This document shows, piece by piece, positions 53,089 to 62,707 of a DNA stretch of 64,000 bases. The notes under the pieces are model-generated. The model was given only the letters and a program-made list of their open reading frames with translations. It had not been told where the DNA came from and made no database searches. Each line of letters begins with the position of its first letter. The stretch's first letter is position 1. The position numbers and the translations under genes are program-made. The DNA is from Pseudophaeobacter flagellatus (GTDB lineage: Bacteria; Pseudomonadota; Alphaproteobacteria; Rhodobacterales; Rhodobacteraceae), in the NCBI RefSeq assembly GCF_021228235.1, contig NZ_JAJQRG010000012.1, positions 1 through 64,000 on the forward strand, read 5' to 3'.

Positions 53089-53591
53089 GCGCGAAGCTGA
53101 TCGACCTGCTTCTGCGTCTTACCCGGCGCGAACGGCGGCTGCTGGGTGGCGCAGGCCTGATGATCCTGTTGGCGGTTGGTTTTGGCCTGCTCCTGCCGCT
53201 GCAGGAACGCCACCAGCAGGCCAAAACCCAGCTGGCCGAACTGCGCGCATTGGAACAGTGGATCATGGCGCGTATTGCCGAAAAACAGGGCCTAAATCAG
53301 GGGAATATTGCAATTTCGCAAACGCCGATTGGCACCAGCGGCATAGAGGCCGGCCTGATAGAGGCGCATCTGCGTCAGCCGCTCAGCGCGCTTTCGGTCC
53401 AGGAGGGCGGCGCCATTGATCTACGCTTTGATCGGGTCGATTTTATCCAGCTGGGCCAGTGGCTCCGCACGGCGCATCCGGCCTGGGGCTATCGCATCGA
53501 CAGTTTCCGGCTCGAGGCGCTGGAGGGCGAGGCGGCAGCCGGTCGGGTCGCCGCCTGGATCAGCCTGAGCCCGACAACACAGACCCGCTGA
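53085..53591 (+). CDS. gspM: Type II secretion inner-membrane platform protein GspM
   Basis: A 168-residue bitopic protein with the usual GspM plan: a short basic cytoplasmic part (LLLRLTRRERRLLGG), a membrane segment (AGLMILLAVGFGLLLPL), a coiled coil (ERHQQAKTQLAELRALEQW) and a small periplasmic domain (LSVQEGGAIDLRFDRVDFI). It would pair with GspL. Its start overlaps gspL in ATGA. It is the last gene of the gspG-to-M unit; the next plus-strand T2SS gene (gspC) lies about 780 bp on. Confidence 0.85.
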   Translation: MSAKLIDLLLRLTRRERRLLGGAGLMILLAVGFGLLLPLQERHQQAKTQLAELRALEQWIMARIAEKQGLNQGNIAISQTPIGTSGIEAGLIEAHLRQPLSALSVQEGGAIDLRFDRVDFIQLGQWLRTAHPAWGYRIDSFRLEALEGEAAAGRVAAWISLSPTTQTR

Positions 53592-53672
53592 CCCGCTGTT
53601 TTGCCCGGCCGCCCTGCAACCGGTGCCCGCGCCTGATTGGAAGGAACTGGATGGGATGAGGCTGGGCCGGGG

Positions 53673-54182
53673 TTACAGCTTTTGCAACCGCGCCTCGATG
53701 CTGGCGCGCCGTCCCGCCATGGATCCCAATGGATCCAGATCATCGCGCGCTTTCAGTACCTCTGCCAGAGCGGCGCTGGCCTGGGTCAGCTGGGCCTTGC
53801 CGGGCGCGATCTCGCCCTTGGCCAAAAGCGCCAGCCCCAATTCATGCTGGGCCGTGCCCTGCACCGCCAGGGCCGCGCCCCGGGCAGCCCCGCTTTGCCC
53901 CTGGGCCAAGGTGCCGGCAATCCGGGCCGCTTCGCCGTAGTTTCCGGCCCGCAGTTCGGCATGGGCATATTCCAGTTGCAGGCGTGGTGCCAGCGGGCCG
54001 GCCTGGGTGATCAGGCGCTGATAGCTGCGGCTGGCGCGGGCGTAATCGCCGCCTTCCAGCGCGTTGCGCGCCACCGCATATTTGGCATGAAACCCGCCAT
54101 TGCCCGCGGCCTGGGGCCCCAGGCTGTCACCACAGCTGCCCAGGATTACAAAGCTCAGGCTGATGATCGCGAATTTGGTCAT
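53673..54182 (-). CDS. TPR-like lipoprotein within the type II secretion cluster
   Basis: A 169-residue lipoprotein. The signal peptide (MTKFAIISLSFVILGSC) ends in a good lipobox. The mature part is helical with tetratricopeptide-like hairpins (YAVARNALEGGDYARASRSYQ, LQLEYAHAELRAGNYGEAARI, LAVQGTAQHELGLALLAKG). It lies alone on the minus strand between gspM and gspC. Small helical lipoproteins such as PulS/OutS or PilF/PilW-type pilotins carry secretins to the outer membrane, so a pilotin-like role for GspD is attractive; this is inference from position and architecture. ATG 54182 is preferred to 54197. Confidence 0.75.
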   Translation of the reverse strand: MTKFAIISLSFVILGSCGDSLGPQAAGNGGFHAKYAVARNALEGGDYARASRSYQRLITQAGPLAPRLQLEYAHAELRAGNYGEAARIAGTLAQGQSGAARGAALAVQGTAQHELGLALLAKGEIAPGKAQLTQASAALAEVLKARDDLDPLGSMAGRRASIEARLQKL

Positions 54183-54367
54183 GGATATCACCTGCATTGC
54201 CTGCTCTTTTTCTGTTTAACTTTGGCTGAAAATTTACCATGTTCAGCACAGCCCGTCTATCTGGGCCGGCCCGCAGGCACGACTGCGGCCAGATCTGTGA
54301 CCCATATGCGCCTCTTGTTGTCAGGGGCTGACTCCGGCCCCCGCCCAAAACGCCAGCAAGGAAGCCC

Positions 54368-54877
54368 ATGCGCCTGATTGCCCGCCTCTTGACCTTTGCC
54401 TGCCTGTTGCTGGCGCTGCTGGCCAGCTATCAGCTGTGGCAGCTGTTCAATGGGCCGCAAGACGGGCCTCTGGATCTGGCAGCGGCGCCCGCTGTCGGGC
54501 AAGATCTGATGCGCCCTCACCCTGCCAATCAGGCCCCCAACCTGGCCCCCGATCAGGCCACCAGCGCCCCACCGCCCCGCTGGCCAGCGCTGTTTGGTGA
54601 AAAGCAACCGCCCCGCCCGGCGACCACCCCGGCAGAACCGCAGCCGCTCTCCGCCTCCGCCGATCTGCCCCCGATCGAGAGCCTGGGCTATGTGCTGAAA
54701 GGCCGGGTGCAGGCAGGTGATGCCACCTGGGCCATCGTTGACCATCCCAGCGGCGAACAGCTGCTGCGCCAAGGTGATGCGCTGCGCGCCGATATCAAGG
54801 TGATGCGGATTGATGGCCAGGGGCTCTGGGTCTCGCGCCAGGGTGGGGCGCCAGAATTGCTGGGCTTTGTCGACTGA
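54368..54877 (+). CDS. gspC: Type II secretion protein GspC (short form)
   Basis: A 169-residue bitopic protein connecting the inner-membrane platform with the secretin. A membrane segment at about 4-26 (IARLLTFACLLLALLASYQLW) is followed by a Pro/Ala-rich linker. The homology region (LPPIESLGYVLKGRVQAGD, WAIVDHPSGEQLLRQGDAL, VMRIDGQGLWVSRQGG) is the typical GspC HR domain. It stops there, lacking the C-terminal PDZ or coiled coil present in longer GspC proteins. AAGGA lies before ATG 54368. It is a single-gene unit converging on gspF. Confidence 0.82.
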   Translation: MRLIARLLTFACLLLALLASYQLWQLFNGPQDGPLDLAAAPAVGQDLMRPHPANQAPNLAPDQATSAPPPRWPALFGEKQPPRPATTPAEPQPLSASADLPPIESLGYVLKGRVQAGDATWAIVDHPSGEQLLRQGDALRADIKVMRIDGQGLWVSRQGGAPELLGFVD

Positions 54878-54948
54878 GCCTATGCACCGCTGCCGCCCCG
54901 ACAGGATCGGCCAGGCCCAATCCATTCGCCCCGGTCAATTCGATCATA

Positions 54949-56247
54949 TCACCCTGTCACCACCGCCTGCAGATCAAAGATCGGCAGCAGCACCGCCAGG
55001 ACAATTACCAGTACCATCCCGCCCACCAACATCATCAAGGCAGGCTCTAACAAGGCGGCAATGCGCTTTCGTTCGCTCGATAAGCGATGTTCCACCAGGG
55101 CAGCGGCGCGGGCGCTCATCGGGGCCAATCTAACCGAGACCTCGCCCGCCGCAATCAGCTGGCGCGCCACCGGCGGCAGACAGGACAGCTGCGCCAGCGC
55201 CGAGGACAGGCTTTCGCCCTGCTGCACCCGACGAGTGACGGCGCGGCCCTCAGCGTGGAACAGCGCCACCGAGAGCACCTCGGTGGCGCTGTCGGTGGCG
55301 CTGAGAACCGCATGGCGCGCGCCCAACACCAGGGCCAGGGTGCGCAGATATTGCACCGCTGCCGACAGCCGCATCAGCCGGCCCACCAGCGGCACCCGCA
55401 GCAGCAGCCGGTCGCGCCGCTGGCGCAGCCCAGGCATCCGTGGCACCAAGGCCAGAAACAGCAAGACTGCCAAGACCCCCAGGCCAATCAGCTCCGCCTG
55501 ATCGCGGATGAAATCCGAAACCGCCAGCACCGCCTGGGTCAGCGGTGGCAGATCCCGCCCCGAGAGCTCAAACAGAGCCACGATCTCGGGCGCGACATTG
55601 ACCATCAGAATGGCACAGACCAGCAAGGACACAGCGGCGACAAATCCGGGATAAACCAGCGCGGTGGCAATCTGCGCCTTGTCGCTGCCCAATTGTTCCA
55701 GATGATCGGCCAGGGCGGTAAAGACCGAGGCCAGCTCTCCGGCGCTTTCCCCGGCGCGCAGGGCCGCCAGATAATAGGGGGCAAAGCCGGCCCCGGTCTG
55801 ATCCAGCGCCTGACACAGGCTGGCCCCATCCAGCAGGGCAGCACGGGCATCAGCGGCCATGGCATCCAGACTGGAGTGGCCCGCACTGCGCACCGCCTCC
55901 AGGGCAGCATCGACCGGCAGCTCGGCCTCCAGCATCACCGCCATCTGGCGGGTAAAGACCAGCTGCAATTCCGGGTTCAGCCGCTGGCGCCATGGGGCCC
56001 AAAGCATGGTCTTGCCCGCCTCTTGCCGGGCGGCGATAGGCCCGCCTGCCGGATCTGACGGTTGATCGGCGCCTGTCTCTTGCGGGGCGGGCTGGAATGC
56101 AGGCTGGCGGCGGGCCTCTGCCAGCTCTGCGACAAACAGATCCAGCGCCGCCAGCTGACGACTGGCATCGCTTTCGGTTTCGGCCACAACCGTACCGCTG
56201 CGCCGTCGCCCGGTATCGGTATAGGCGATGTAGCGATAGGCCTTCAC
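54949..56247 (-). CDS. gspF: Type II secretion inner-membrane protein GspF
   Basis: A 432-residue platform protein of the GspF/PilC family. The N-terminus (YRYIAYTDTGRRRSGTVVAE) is typical. Two copies of the cytoplasmic helical domain are seen (FTRQMAVMLEAELPVDAAL and LRTLALVLGARHAVLSATD), each followed by membrane segments; GMVLVIVLAVLLPIFDL is the last. The extra linker at about 60-85 is rich in Gln/Pro. It overlaps gspE by 4 nt (ATGA) and is the last gene of the gspD-gspE-gspF unit on the minus strand. Confidence 0.93.
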   Translation of the reverse strand: MKAYRYIAYTDTGRRRSGTVVAETESDASRQLAALDLFVAELAEARRQPAFQPAPQETGADQPSDPAGGPIAARQEAGKTMLWAPWRQRLNPELQLVFTRQMAVMLEAELPVDAALEAVRSAGHSSLDAMAADARAALLDGASLCQALDQTGAGFAPYYLAALRAGESAGELASVFTALADHLEQLGSDKAQIATALVYPGFVAAVSLLVCAILMVNVAPEIVALFELSGRDLPPLTQAVLAVSDFIRDQAELIGLGVLAVLLFLALVPRMPGLRQRRDRLLLRVPLVGRLMRLSAAVQYLRTLALVLGARHAVLSATDSATEVLSVALFHAEGRAVTRRVQQGESLSSALAQLSCLPPVARQLIAAGEVSVRLAPMSARAAALVEHRLSSERKRIAALLEPALMMLVGGMVLVIVLAVLLPIFDLQAVVTG

Positions 56248-57704
56248 ATCACATCCCCGACCACCCGCAGGGCCTCTTGCAGGCTGACCTCGCCCAGAGC
56301 CACCGCCTGCAGCGCCTGGCCTGTCAGCGTCTCTGTGACCTCCAGCGCCAGCGCCTTCAGCTCGCTCTCGGGGGCACCGCGATCAATCGCAGCGGTGATT
56401 TCAGCGGTGATTTCAGCCATTTCAAAAATACCGATACGCCCGGCATGACCAGAGCCACCACAGGCGGCACAGCCCACCGGGGCCTGAATCTGGCCCGGCA
56501 GCGCCACCGCATGCCGCTGGAACAGCGCAGCAATGCGGGCCTGTTCGGCGTCATCGATGCGTTGCGGCGCACGACACTGGCGACACAGGCGACGCAGCAG
56601 ACGCTGGGCAATCACCCCGCGCAGGCTGGCGGCGATCAGGAAATTGTCCAGCCCAAGATCCCGCAGCCGCACAATCGCCCCGATAGAGCTATTGGCATGT
56701 AGCGAGGAAAACACCAGATGTCCGGTCAGCGCCGCCTGGGCCGCCGTCTGGGCTGTTTCCTGATCGCGAATTTCCCCCACCAGAATGACATCCGGATCCT
56801 GCCGCAGCGTGGCGCGCAGCCCGGCGGCAAAGCTCATGCCGATCTCGGCGTTGATCTGGCTCTGGCTGATGCCGGGCAGGTCATATTCGATCGGATCTTC
56901 CACCGTGACGATATTGCGCTCGGCGCGATCCGCCAGTTGCAACAGCGAATAGAGCGTCGTGGTCTTGCCCGCCCCGGTGGGGCCAGTGGCCAGGATTATT
57001 CCGTTGGGAAAGCCAGAAAGTCGCTGTAACAGAGCCTGTTGTTGATCCGACAGCCCCAGATCCTGCAGCGGGCGCAGCCCGGTTGAGCGGTCAAGAATCC
57101 GCAGCACGATGCGTTCACCGTAGTGACCGGGCAGCGCAGAAACCCGGGTGTCGATCTGCCGCCCCGCCAGCGCCAGCGGGATGCGCCCATCCTGCGGCAG
57201 CCGGGTTTCCGCGATATCCAGCCCCGCCATGACCTTCAACCGCGACACGATCCGGCGCACCGGTACATCGGCGCGATCCATCACCTCTTGCAAGACCCCG
57301 TCGATGCGCATGCGCACCCTGAGACCGGCTTCATGCGGTTCAATATGCAGGTCCGACGCCCCGCTTTGCACTGCCCGCGCCAAGAGCTGATTGACCAGGG
57401 TGATCACTGGCGCATCGCCCGGCTCATCCAGCAGATCCCGCTGCCGGCGGGCAAAGGCCTGCTCTTCCAGATCAAAGCTCAGCGCGGTTTCGGCGGGCAG
57501 GCTGGCTTCACGGTAGACCCGTGCCAGGGCGGCATCAAAATCAGCCTGCTCCAGCAGCTGAAAGCGCAGATCAAGCGCCAGGCCAACCCGGCGCTGCGCC
57601 TCGCGCAGGCCCAGCTGTGTCCCCCCCGGCCCCGCCAGCAGGGTCGTCCCGTCCAGCACCACCTGCTGGTCACGGGCAAAGGCAAAGGGCAGCCTAGTTG
57701 CCAC
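56244..57704 (-). CDS. gspE: Type II secretion ATPase GspE
   Basis: A 486-residue secretion ATPase. Domains in order are a short N-terminal GspL-binding part, the N2 domain with ASDLHIEPHEAGLRVRMRIDG, Walker A (GPTGAGKTTTLYS), the Asp box (TVEDPIEYDL), Walker B (PDVILVGEIRDQETA), His box (GHLVFSSLHANSS) and a four-cysteine zinc site (RRLCRQCRAP and GCAACGGSGHAGR). I chose GTG 57704 (VATRLPFAFARDQ), which overlaps the gspD stop by 11 nt. The frame extends to 57779 only within gspD. The first domain is shorter than in most GspE proteins. Confidence 0.94.
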   Translation of the reverse strand: MATRLPFAFARDQQVVLDGTTLLAGPGGTQLGLREAQRRVGLALDLRFQLLEQADFDAALARVYREASLPAETALSFDLEEQAFARRQRDLLDEPGDAPVITLVNQLLARAVQSGASDLHIEPHEAGLRVRMRIDGVLQEVMDRADVPVRRIVSRLKVMAGLDIAETRLPQDGRIPLALAGRQIDTRVSALPGHYGERIVLRILDRSTGLRPLQDLGLSDQQQALLQRLSGFPNGIILATGPTGAGKTTTLYSLLQLADRAERNIVTVEDPIEYDLPGISQSQINAEIGMSFAAGLRATLRQDPDVILVGEIRDQETAQTAAQAALTGHLVFSSLHANSSIGAIVRLRDLGLDNFLIAASLRGVIAQRLLRRLCRQCRAPQRIDDAEQARIAALFQRHAVALPGQIQAPVGCAACGGSGHAGRIGIFEMAEITAEITAAIDRGAPESELKALALEVTETLTGQALQAVALGEVSLQEALRVVGDVM

Positions 57705-59676
57705 TGCCAAACCGCAGCCTGCTGGGCAGCGGCGGAAAGTTCCGCTGCTGCGCCACATCATCAATAAAGCCGGCATCAAAAGGCTGGTTCAAATCGGCCC
57801 CGTCAAAGGGCAGCGCTCCCTGGCCATTATAGGGAAAGCGGCCATCCTCAATCGGGGCAATGCTGGCGCTCACCTCCTGCGCCTTGCGACTGATCTGACG
57901 GCTGATCCGCTGGGCTTCCGCCTCGTTTGACACCACCTGGGGACGCAGCAGCACCAAGAGCACCCGCTGATTGCTGTTGCTGTTCTTGCCGCGAAACAGC
58001 CCGCCCACCAATGGCAGCTCGGCCAGGCCGGGCACCTTCTGGTTGCTGCCGCCCGAGCCATTTTCAAGCAGGCCGCCCAGCATGATCACATTGCCATCGC
58101 GCACCAGCGCCGTGGTCGATAGCGAGCGCCGCGCGGTGATTTCCCCCCCCGAAGAGGCGGTGGAATTGGTCAGGTTAGAGACTTCCTGCTTGATCACCAT
58201 GCGCACGGTGCGATCAGCATTGATCTGCGGCGTCACATTCAGGGTCAGGCCCACATCCTGGCGTTCGATGGTCTGAAACGGGTTATCCACCGAACTGCCA
58301 TCGCTGACGGTGGAATAACTGCCGGTGACAAAGGGCACGTTCTGCGCCACCACGATTTCGGCTTCTTGATTGTTCAGGGTCAGGATCGAGGGCGTCGAGA
58401 GCAACCGGGTGGAATTCACCGTGGCAATGGCAGTGATCAGCCCCACGATGCCATCACCACTGCTGTTGCGCCGCGCCCCGCCAAAGACACCGCCAGCCCC
58501 CAGCGCCGGGGCGGCCCCATTGCTGACCGAAGAAATCAAATTGGTCAGGCTGCTGCGGCCCGGCAGGTCAAACTGCGCCCCGCCCACCAGCGCATTGTTC
58601 AGCACCGCGCCAAACTGCACCGACAGATCCGACAGGCCTTCGACCGACATTTCAAAAATCACCGCTTCCACCAGCACCTGGGTTGGCCGCTGATCGAGAT
58701 AGCGCACCATCTGCACGATCTCGGCGATGCGTTCCTGCGGGGCGGATACAAGCAGGGTATTGGTCTGCAATTCCGGCACGATGCGCACCGGCGCCCGATT
58801 GGCAGCATTGTCGCTGCCGGAATTCAGCGTGCGCATCACCACATCGGCAATCGCCGCCGCATCGGCATAGTTCAGCGGGACGGTGCGCGACACCACGGTA
58901 TTGCGCTGGGTATCCAGCTCATCCACCAATGTGCGCACCCGGTGGCGCAGTGCTTCGGATCCTGAAATCAGCAGCGCGTTGGACCGCCGGTCAACACTCA
59001 CCGAAGAGCCCTCGGGGATCAGATCCATCGATTGCACCACCTGCAGCACCTCTGCGGCATTGGCATTTTTCAGCCGGATGATTTCAATCGGCGCCGCAGC
59101 GCGGGGCTGGTCCAGCCGGTCGATCAGCCGGGAAATCCGGTTCAGGTTGGCGCCGCGATCCGAAATGATCAGCCGTTTGGCACCGGGCACCGCGGTCATC
59201 ACCGCCTCGGGCGGCAGAAGCGGTCGCACCACTTCGATCACTTCTTGCAGCGGCACCTCGCGCACTGCGATCACCCGGGTTTCAAACCCGCTGGGCAACC
59301 CAGCACTGCCACCGGAAGACAGCTCGCGCGCCACATTCATTGGCACAATACGATCCGCCCCGGCGCCCTCAACCAGGGTCAGCCGGTTCAGTTCCAGCAC
59401 CGAAAGGAACACCTCGAACAGATCCTGCGGCGACATCTGATCCGGTGCCAGTACCGTCACGGTGCCGCGCACGTCCGGGTCCAGCACAAAGCTGCGCCCG
59501 GTGGCCTCAGAGACAATTTCGACAAAATTGCGCAGATCCGCATCCCGCAGATCCAGCGTCACCTGGGCGCGCAGCGGCTGCAGCCCCAACAGCAACAGCA
59601 CCAGAACCCCGATCCAGAGGCGAAGCCCGCTGGCAAAACCAGTCAGGGTCGGCGGTGTCTGTGCGCGCTGTTGCAT
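57694..59676 (-). CDS. gspD: Type II secretion secretin GspD
   Basis: A 660-residue outer-membrane secretin. The signal peptide ends near LQPLRA, after which the N0 domain starts (VTLDLRDADLRNFVEIVSEA). Modules N1 to N3 follow (VIEVVRPLLPPEAVMTAV, IEIIRLKNANAAEVLQVVQ, VVSRTVPLNYADAAAIADV). The secretin core has VLVEAVIFEMSVEGLSDL, VPFVTGSYSTVS and LGGLLENG, then VPGLAELPLVGGLFRG. The end (GADLNQPFDAGFIDD) is a short tail rather than a clear S domain for a pilotin. It is first of the gspD-E-F unit and begins 188 bp from the rfbA stop, with a large inverted repeat in between. Confidence 0.95.
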   Translation of the reverse strand: MQQRAQTPPTLTGFASGLRLWIGVLVLLLLGLQPLRAQVTLDLRDADLRNFVEIVSEATGRSFVLDPDVRGTVTVLAPDQMSPQDLFEVFLSVLELNRLTLVEGAGADRIVPMNVARELSSGGSAGLPSGFETRVIAVREVPLQEVIEVVRPLLPPEAVMTAVPGAKRLIISDRGANLNRISRLIDRLDQPRAAAPIEIIRLKNANAAEVLQVVQSMDLIPEGSSVSVDRRSNALLISGSEALRHRVRTLVDELDTQRNTVVSRTVPLNYADAAAIADVVMRTLNSGSDNAANRAPVRIVPELQTNTLLVSAPQERIAEIVQMVRYLDQRPTQVLVEAVIFEMSVEGLSDLSVQFGAVLNNALVGGAQFDLPGRSSLTNLISSVSNGAAPALGAGGVFGGARRNSSGDGIVGLITAIATVNSTRLLSTPSILTLNNQEAEIVVAQNVPFVTGSYSTVSDGSSVDNPFQTIERQDVGLTLNVTPQINADRTVRMVIKQEVSNLTNSTASSGGEITARRSLSTTALVRDGNVIMLGGLLENGSGGSNQKVPGLAELPLVGGLFRGKNSNSNQRVLLVLLRPQVVSNEAEAQRISRQISRKAQEVSASIAPIEDGRFPYNGQGALPFDGADLNQPFDAGFIDDVAQQRNFPPLPSRLRFGSGN

Positions 59677-59764
59677 GGGCTGCTCTTTATACTGCTGCGC
59701 CGGGGCACGGGATTGGTCACAGAATCTGCCCCCCAGCTGTCTTGATTACCTGTCAGGCACCATA

Positions 59765-59808
59765 GCGGTATTGCGCCCAAAAACCATGGGGCTTGGGCGC
59801 AATACCGC
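59765..59808. repeat. Perfect 16-bp inverted repeat between rfbA and gspD
   Basis: GCGGTATTGCGCCCAA at 59765-59780 is perfectly repeated in reverse complement at 59793-59808 around a 12-nt loop. It lies 57-100 nt after the rfbA stop and about 90 nt before the gspD start, both on the minus strand. No T run follows on the minus strand, so it is not a standard intrinsic terminator. It could be an mRNA-stabilising hairpin, an attenuator, or an operator controlling gspD. Confidence 0.7.
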
Positions 59809-59864
59809 AAGATATGTGGCGCGCGGGTGGCTCTGCCACAATCGGTGCCACTGACCACAAGCCC

Positions 59865-60737
59865 CTAGCCCAGCAGTTTCTCCAGATATCGGCCATAGTC
59901 GTTCTTGGCAAAGAGCTGGGCGCGGGCCTGCAGCTGGGCCTGATCGATCCAGCCCTGTTCATAGGCGATCTCTTCCGGGCAGCCGGTCTGCAGCCCCTGG
60001 CGATCCTGCAGGGTGCGGACAAAATTTCCCGCCTCCAGCAGGGATCCATGGGTGCCCGTGTCAAGCCAGGCATAGCCGCGCCCCATGGTTTCAACCCGCA
60101 GGGCGCCCTCATCCAGGTACATCTGCAACAGATCGGTGATTTCCAGCTCCCCACGGGGGCTGGGCGTCACGGCCCGCGCCCGCGCAGGCGCGGATCCATC
60201 CAGGAAATACAGCCCGGTCACCGCGTAATTCGACGGCGCCACCTCGGGCTTTTCAATGATCTGACGGGCCCGGCCCGCAGCGTCAAAATCTACCACCCCG
60301 TAGCGTTCCGGATCAGCCACGTGATAGCCAAAGACACTGCCGCCTGCAGGCTGCTGATCCGCCGCCGCCAGCAGCTTTGGCAGGCCATGGCCAAAGAAGA
60401 TATTATCCCCCAGCACCAGGGCTGAGGGTGCGCCCGCCAGAAACTCTTCTGCCAGAATAAAGGCCTGCGCCAGACCATCGGGGCTGGGCTGCACCACATA
60501 GGTCAGTTCAACCCCCCACTGGCTGCCATCGCCCAGGGTGCGTTTGAACTGCTCCTGATCCTGCGGCGTGGTGATCACGCAGATCTCGCGGATACCGGCC
60601 AGCATCAGCACCGACAGCGGATAATAGATCATCGGCTTGTCATAGATCGGCAACAGCTGCTTGGAGACGCCCATGGTAATGGGATACAGCCGGGTACCCG
60701 AGCCTCCCGCCAGAATAATACCTTTTCGTGCCGTCAT
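59865..60737 (-). CDS. rfbA: Glucose-1-phosphate thymidylyltransferase
   Basis: RfbA/RmlA makes dTDP-glucose from dTTP and glucose-1-phosphate, the first step to dTDP-L-rhamnose. The 290-residue protein has the family length. It opens [19 protein letters not shown] and shows [49 protein letters not shown] and [18 protein letters not shown]. The ATG at 60737 overlaps the rfbD stop by 4 nt; the frame upstream to 60785 lies inside rfbD. It is the last gene of rfbCBDA. Confidence 0.96.
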   Translation of the reverse strand: MTARKGIILAGGSGTRLYPITMGVSKQLLPIYDKPMIYYPLSVLMLAGIREICVITTPQDQEQFKRTLGDGSQWGVELTYVVQPSPDGLAQAFILAEEFLAGAPSALVLGDNIFFGHGLPKLLAAADQQPAGGSVFGYHVADPERYGVVDFDAAGRARQIIEKPEVAPSNYAVTGLYFLDGSAPARARAVTPSPRGELEITDLLQMYLDEGALRVETMGRGYAWLDTGTHGSLLEAGNFVRTLQDRQGLQTGCPEEIAYEQGWIDQAQLQARAQLFAKNDYGRYLEKLLG

Positions 60738-61585
60738 GGCCTCGCTCCCAAATCGTGCAAAATATCTGCCAGCCCAACCCGCCAATCGGGCTGCGCAATG
60801 TTAAAAACAGTCTCTAACGTGGTGCAATCCAGCCTTGAATTCAGCGGCCGCGGCGCCGGGGTTGGATAGTCAGAGGTCGGGATCGCTGCAACCTCGCAGG
60901 CAATATTGCCCTGGGCAAAGATCTCAGCCGCAAAACCGGCCCAGCTGACCTCGGGCCTGGCCTGCAGATGATAGATGCCGGATTTGCCCGGATCCGCCCG
61001 CAGCTGGCGTGCGATCTCCAGACAGGCTGCGGCAATGTCGCGCGCCGGAGTTGGCGCGCCAATCTGATCCGCCACAATACTCAGATGATCGCGCTCCGCC
61101 CCCAGACGCAGCATGGTTTTGACAAAATTATTGCCATGGGCCGACACCACCCAGGAGGTACGCAAAATGGCAGTGGCTCCCCCCGCCGCCCGCACCGCCG
61201 ATTCGCCGGCCAGCTTAGAGCGGCCATAGGCATTGATCGGCGCGGTCGCATCACCGGGCTGCCAGGGGGTATCACCGCTGCCGTCAAAAACATAATCGGT
61301 TGAGATATAGACCAGCGGCAGCCCACGGGCCGCGCAGGCCTGCGCGATGGCCCCCGGTGTTTCGGCATTGATGGTTGTGGCCAGGCTCTCTTCCGCTTCG
61401 GCCTTGTCGACCGCCGTATAGGCGGCGGCAATGATCACCGCATCAATGCCAGCGCTTGCGACCTGCGCCGCTGCTGCTGCCGGGTCGCTGAACTCTGCCT
61501 GATCCCGCCCCAAACAGGTCACACCGTCCAGCCGCGCCAGCTCCTGTGCGAGCTGACCGGTTTTTCCAAACACCAAAATATTCAT
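60734..61585 (-). CDS. rfbD: dTDP-4-dehydrorhamnose reductase
   Basis: RfbD/RmlD carries out the final NADPH-dependent reduction to dTDP-L-rhamnose. The 283-residue protein starts [16 protein letters not shown]. It has [32 protein letters not shown], the YGRSKLAGE catalytic site and [19 protein letters not shown] chose ATG 61585, which gives this standard start. The gene follows rfbB after about 70 bp and overlaps rfbA by 4 nt. Confidence 0.95.
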   Translation of the reverse strand: MNILVFGKTGQLAQELARLDGVTCLGRDQAEFSDPAAAAAQVASAGIDAVIIAAAYTAVDKAEAEESLATTINAETPGAIAQACAARGLPLVYISTDYVFDGSGDTPWQPGDATAPINAYGRSKLAGESAVRAAGGATAILRTSWVVSAHGNNFVKTMLRLGAERDHLSIVADQIGAPTPARDIAAACLEIARQLRADPGKSGIYHLQARPEVSWAGFAAEIFAQGNIACEVAAIPTSDYPTPAPRPLNSRLDCTTLETVFNIAQPDWRVGLADILHDLGARP

Positions 61586-61654
61586 GTCCTGCGCCCTGTT
61601 TTCATCTTTCTTCAAATACCTCCGCCGGAGGCCGGCTTTCCAGCAGGAAAGCCA

Positions 61655-62707
61655 CTATTGTCCCGTCCCCAAGCGCTGGCCGACGCCGTCACGGGTCTGC
61701 AAGGCGCGCCACCAGACCTCATTCTCCAGATACCATTGCACGGTTTTTGCCAGGCCTTCTTCGACCGTCACACTTGGCCGCCAGCCCAACTCGGCGCGGA
61801 TCCGCGAGGGATCAATCGCATAGCGCGCGTCATGGCCGGGGCGATCCGTCACAAAGGTGATTTGCGCGGCGTAGGACTGCCCATCGCCGCGCGGGCGTTT
61901 CTCATCCAGAATGGTGCAGAGATGCTGCACCAGTTCAAGGTTGGAACATTCATTCTCGCCGCCGATATTATAGCTGCGCCCCAGCACGCCTTGTTGCAGC
62001 ACCAAAAGCAGCGCATCGGCGTGGTCTTCCACATACAGCCAGTCGCGCACGTTTGAACCATCGCCATAGATCGGCAGCGGTTTGCCCGCCAGCGCGTTCA
62101 GGATCACCACCGGCACCAGCTTTTCCGGGAAATGGAACGGGCCATAGTTGTTGGAACAATTGGTCAGCACCACCGGCAGCCCATAGGTCTCGGCCCAGGC
62201 GCGCACCAAATGGTCGCTGGCCGCCTTGCTGGCAGAATAGGGCGAGCGCGGATCGTAAGCCGTCTCTTCGGTGAATTGCACATCCGGGTCACTGGGCAGC
62301 GAGCCATAGACCTCATCGGTCGAGATGTGATGAAAGCGGAACCCCTCTGGGCGGCCTGCCTCAATCCAGTATTTGCGCGCCGCCTCCAGCATATTGAAGG
62401 TGCCGGTGATATTGGTCTCGATGAAATCGCCGGGGCCGTCGATCGAGCGATCCACATGGCTCTCGGCGGCCAGATGCATCACCGCATCGGGGGCATGGGC
62501 GGCAAAGATCCGATCCAGCCCGGCGCGGTCGCGAATGTCGGCCTGTTCAAAGGCGTAATTGGCATGATCCGCCACCGAGGCCACATTCTCCAGGCAGGCG
62601 GCATAGGTCAGCGCATCCAGATTGACCACATGGTGGCCATCGGCAATAGCCCGACGCACCACAGCAGATCCGATAAAGCCGGCCCCGCCGGTCACCAGAA
62701 GCTTCAT
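61655..62707 (-). CDS. rfbB: dTDP-glucose 4,6-dehydratase
   Basis: RfbB/RmlB converts dTDP-glucose to dTDP-4-keto-6-deoxyglucose. The 350-residue protein begins [18 protein letters not shown] and contains [27 protein letters not shown], the [12 protein letters not shown] catalytic site, [15 protein letters not shown] and [13 protein letters not shown]. Substrate-binding [14 protein letters not shown] follows. Its start overlaps the rfbC stop by 4 nt. Confidence 0.97.
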   Translation of the reverse strand: MKLLVTGGAGFIGSAVVRRAIADGHHVVNLDALTYAACLENVASVADHANYAFEQADIRDRAGLDRIFAAHAPDAVMHLAAESHVDRSIDGPGDFIETNITGTFNMLEAARKYWIEAGRPEGFRFHHISTDEVYGSLPSDPDVQFTEETAYDPRSPYSASKAASDHLVRAWAETYGLPVVLTNCSNNYGPFHFPEKLVPVVILNALAGKPLPIYGDGSNVRDWLYVEDHADALLLVLQQGVLGRSYNIGGENECSNLELVQHLCTILDEKRPRGDGQSYAAQITFVTDRPGHDARYAIDPSRIRAELGWRPSVTVEEGLAKTVQWYLENEVWWRALQTRDGVGQRLGTGQ

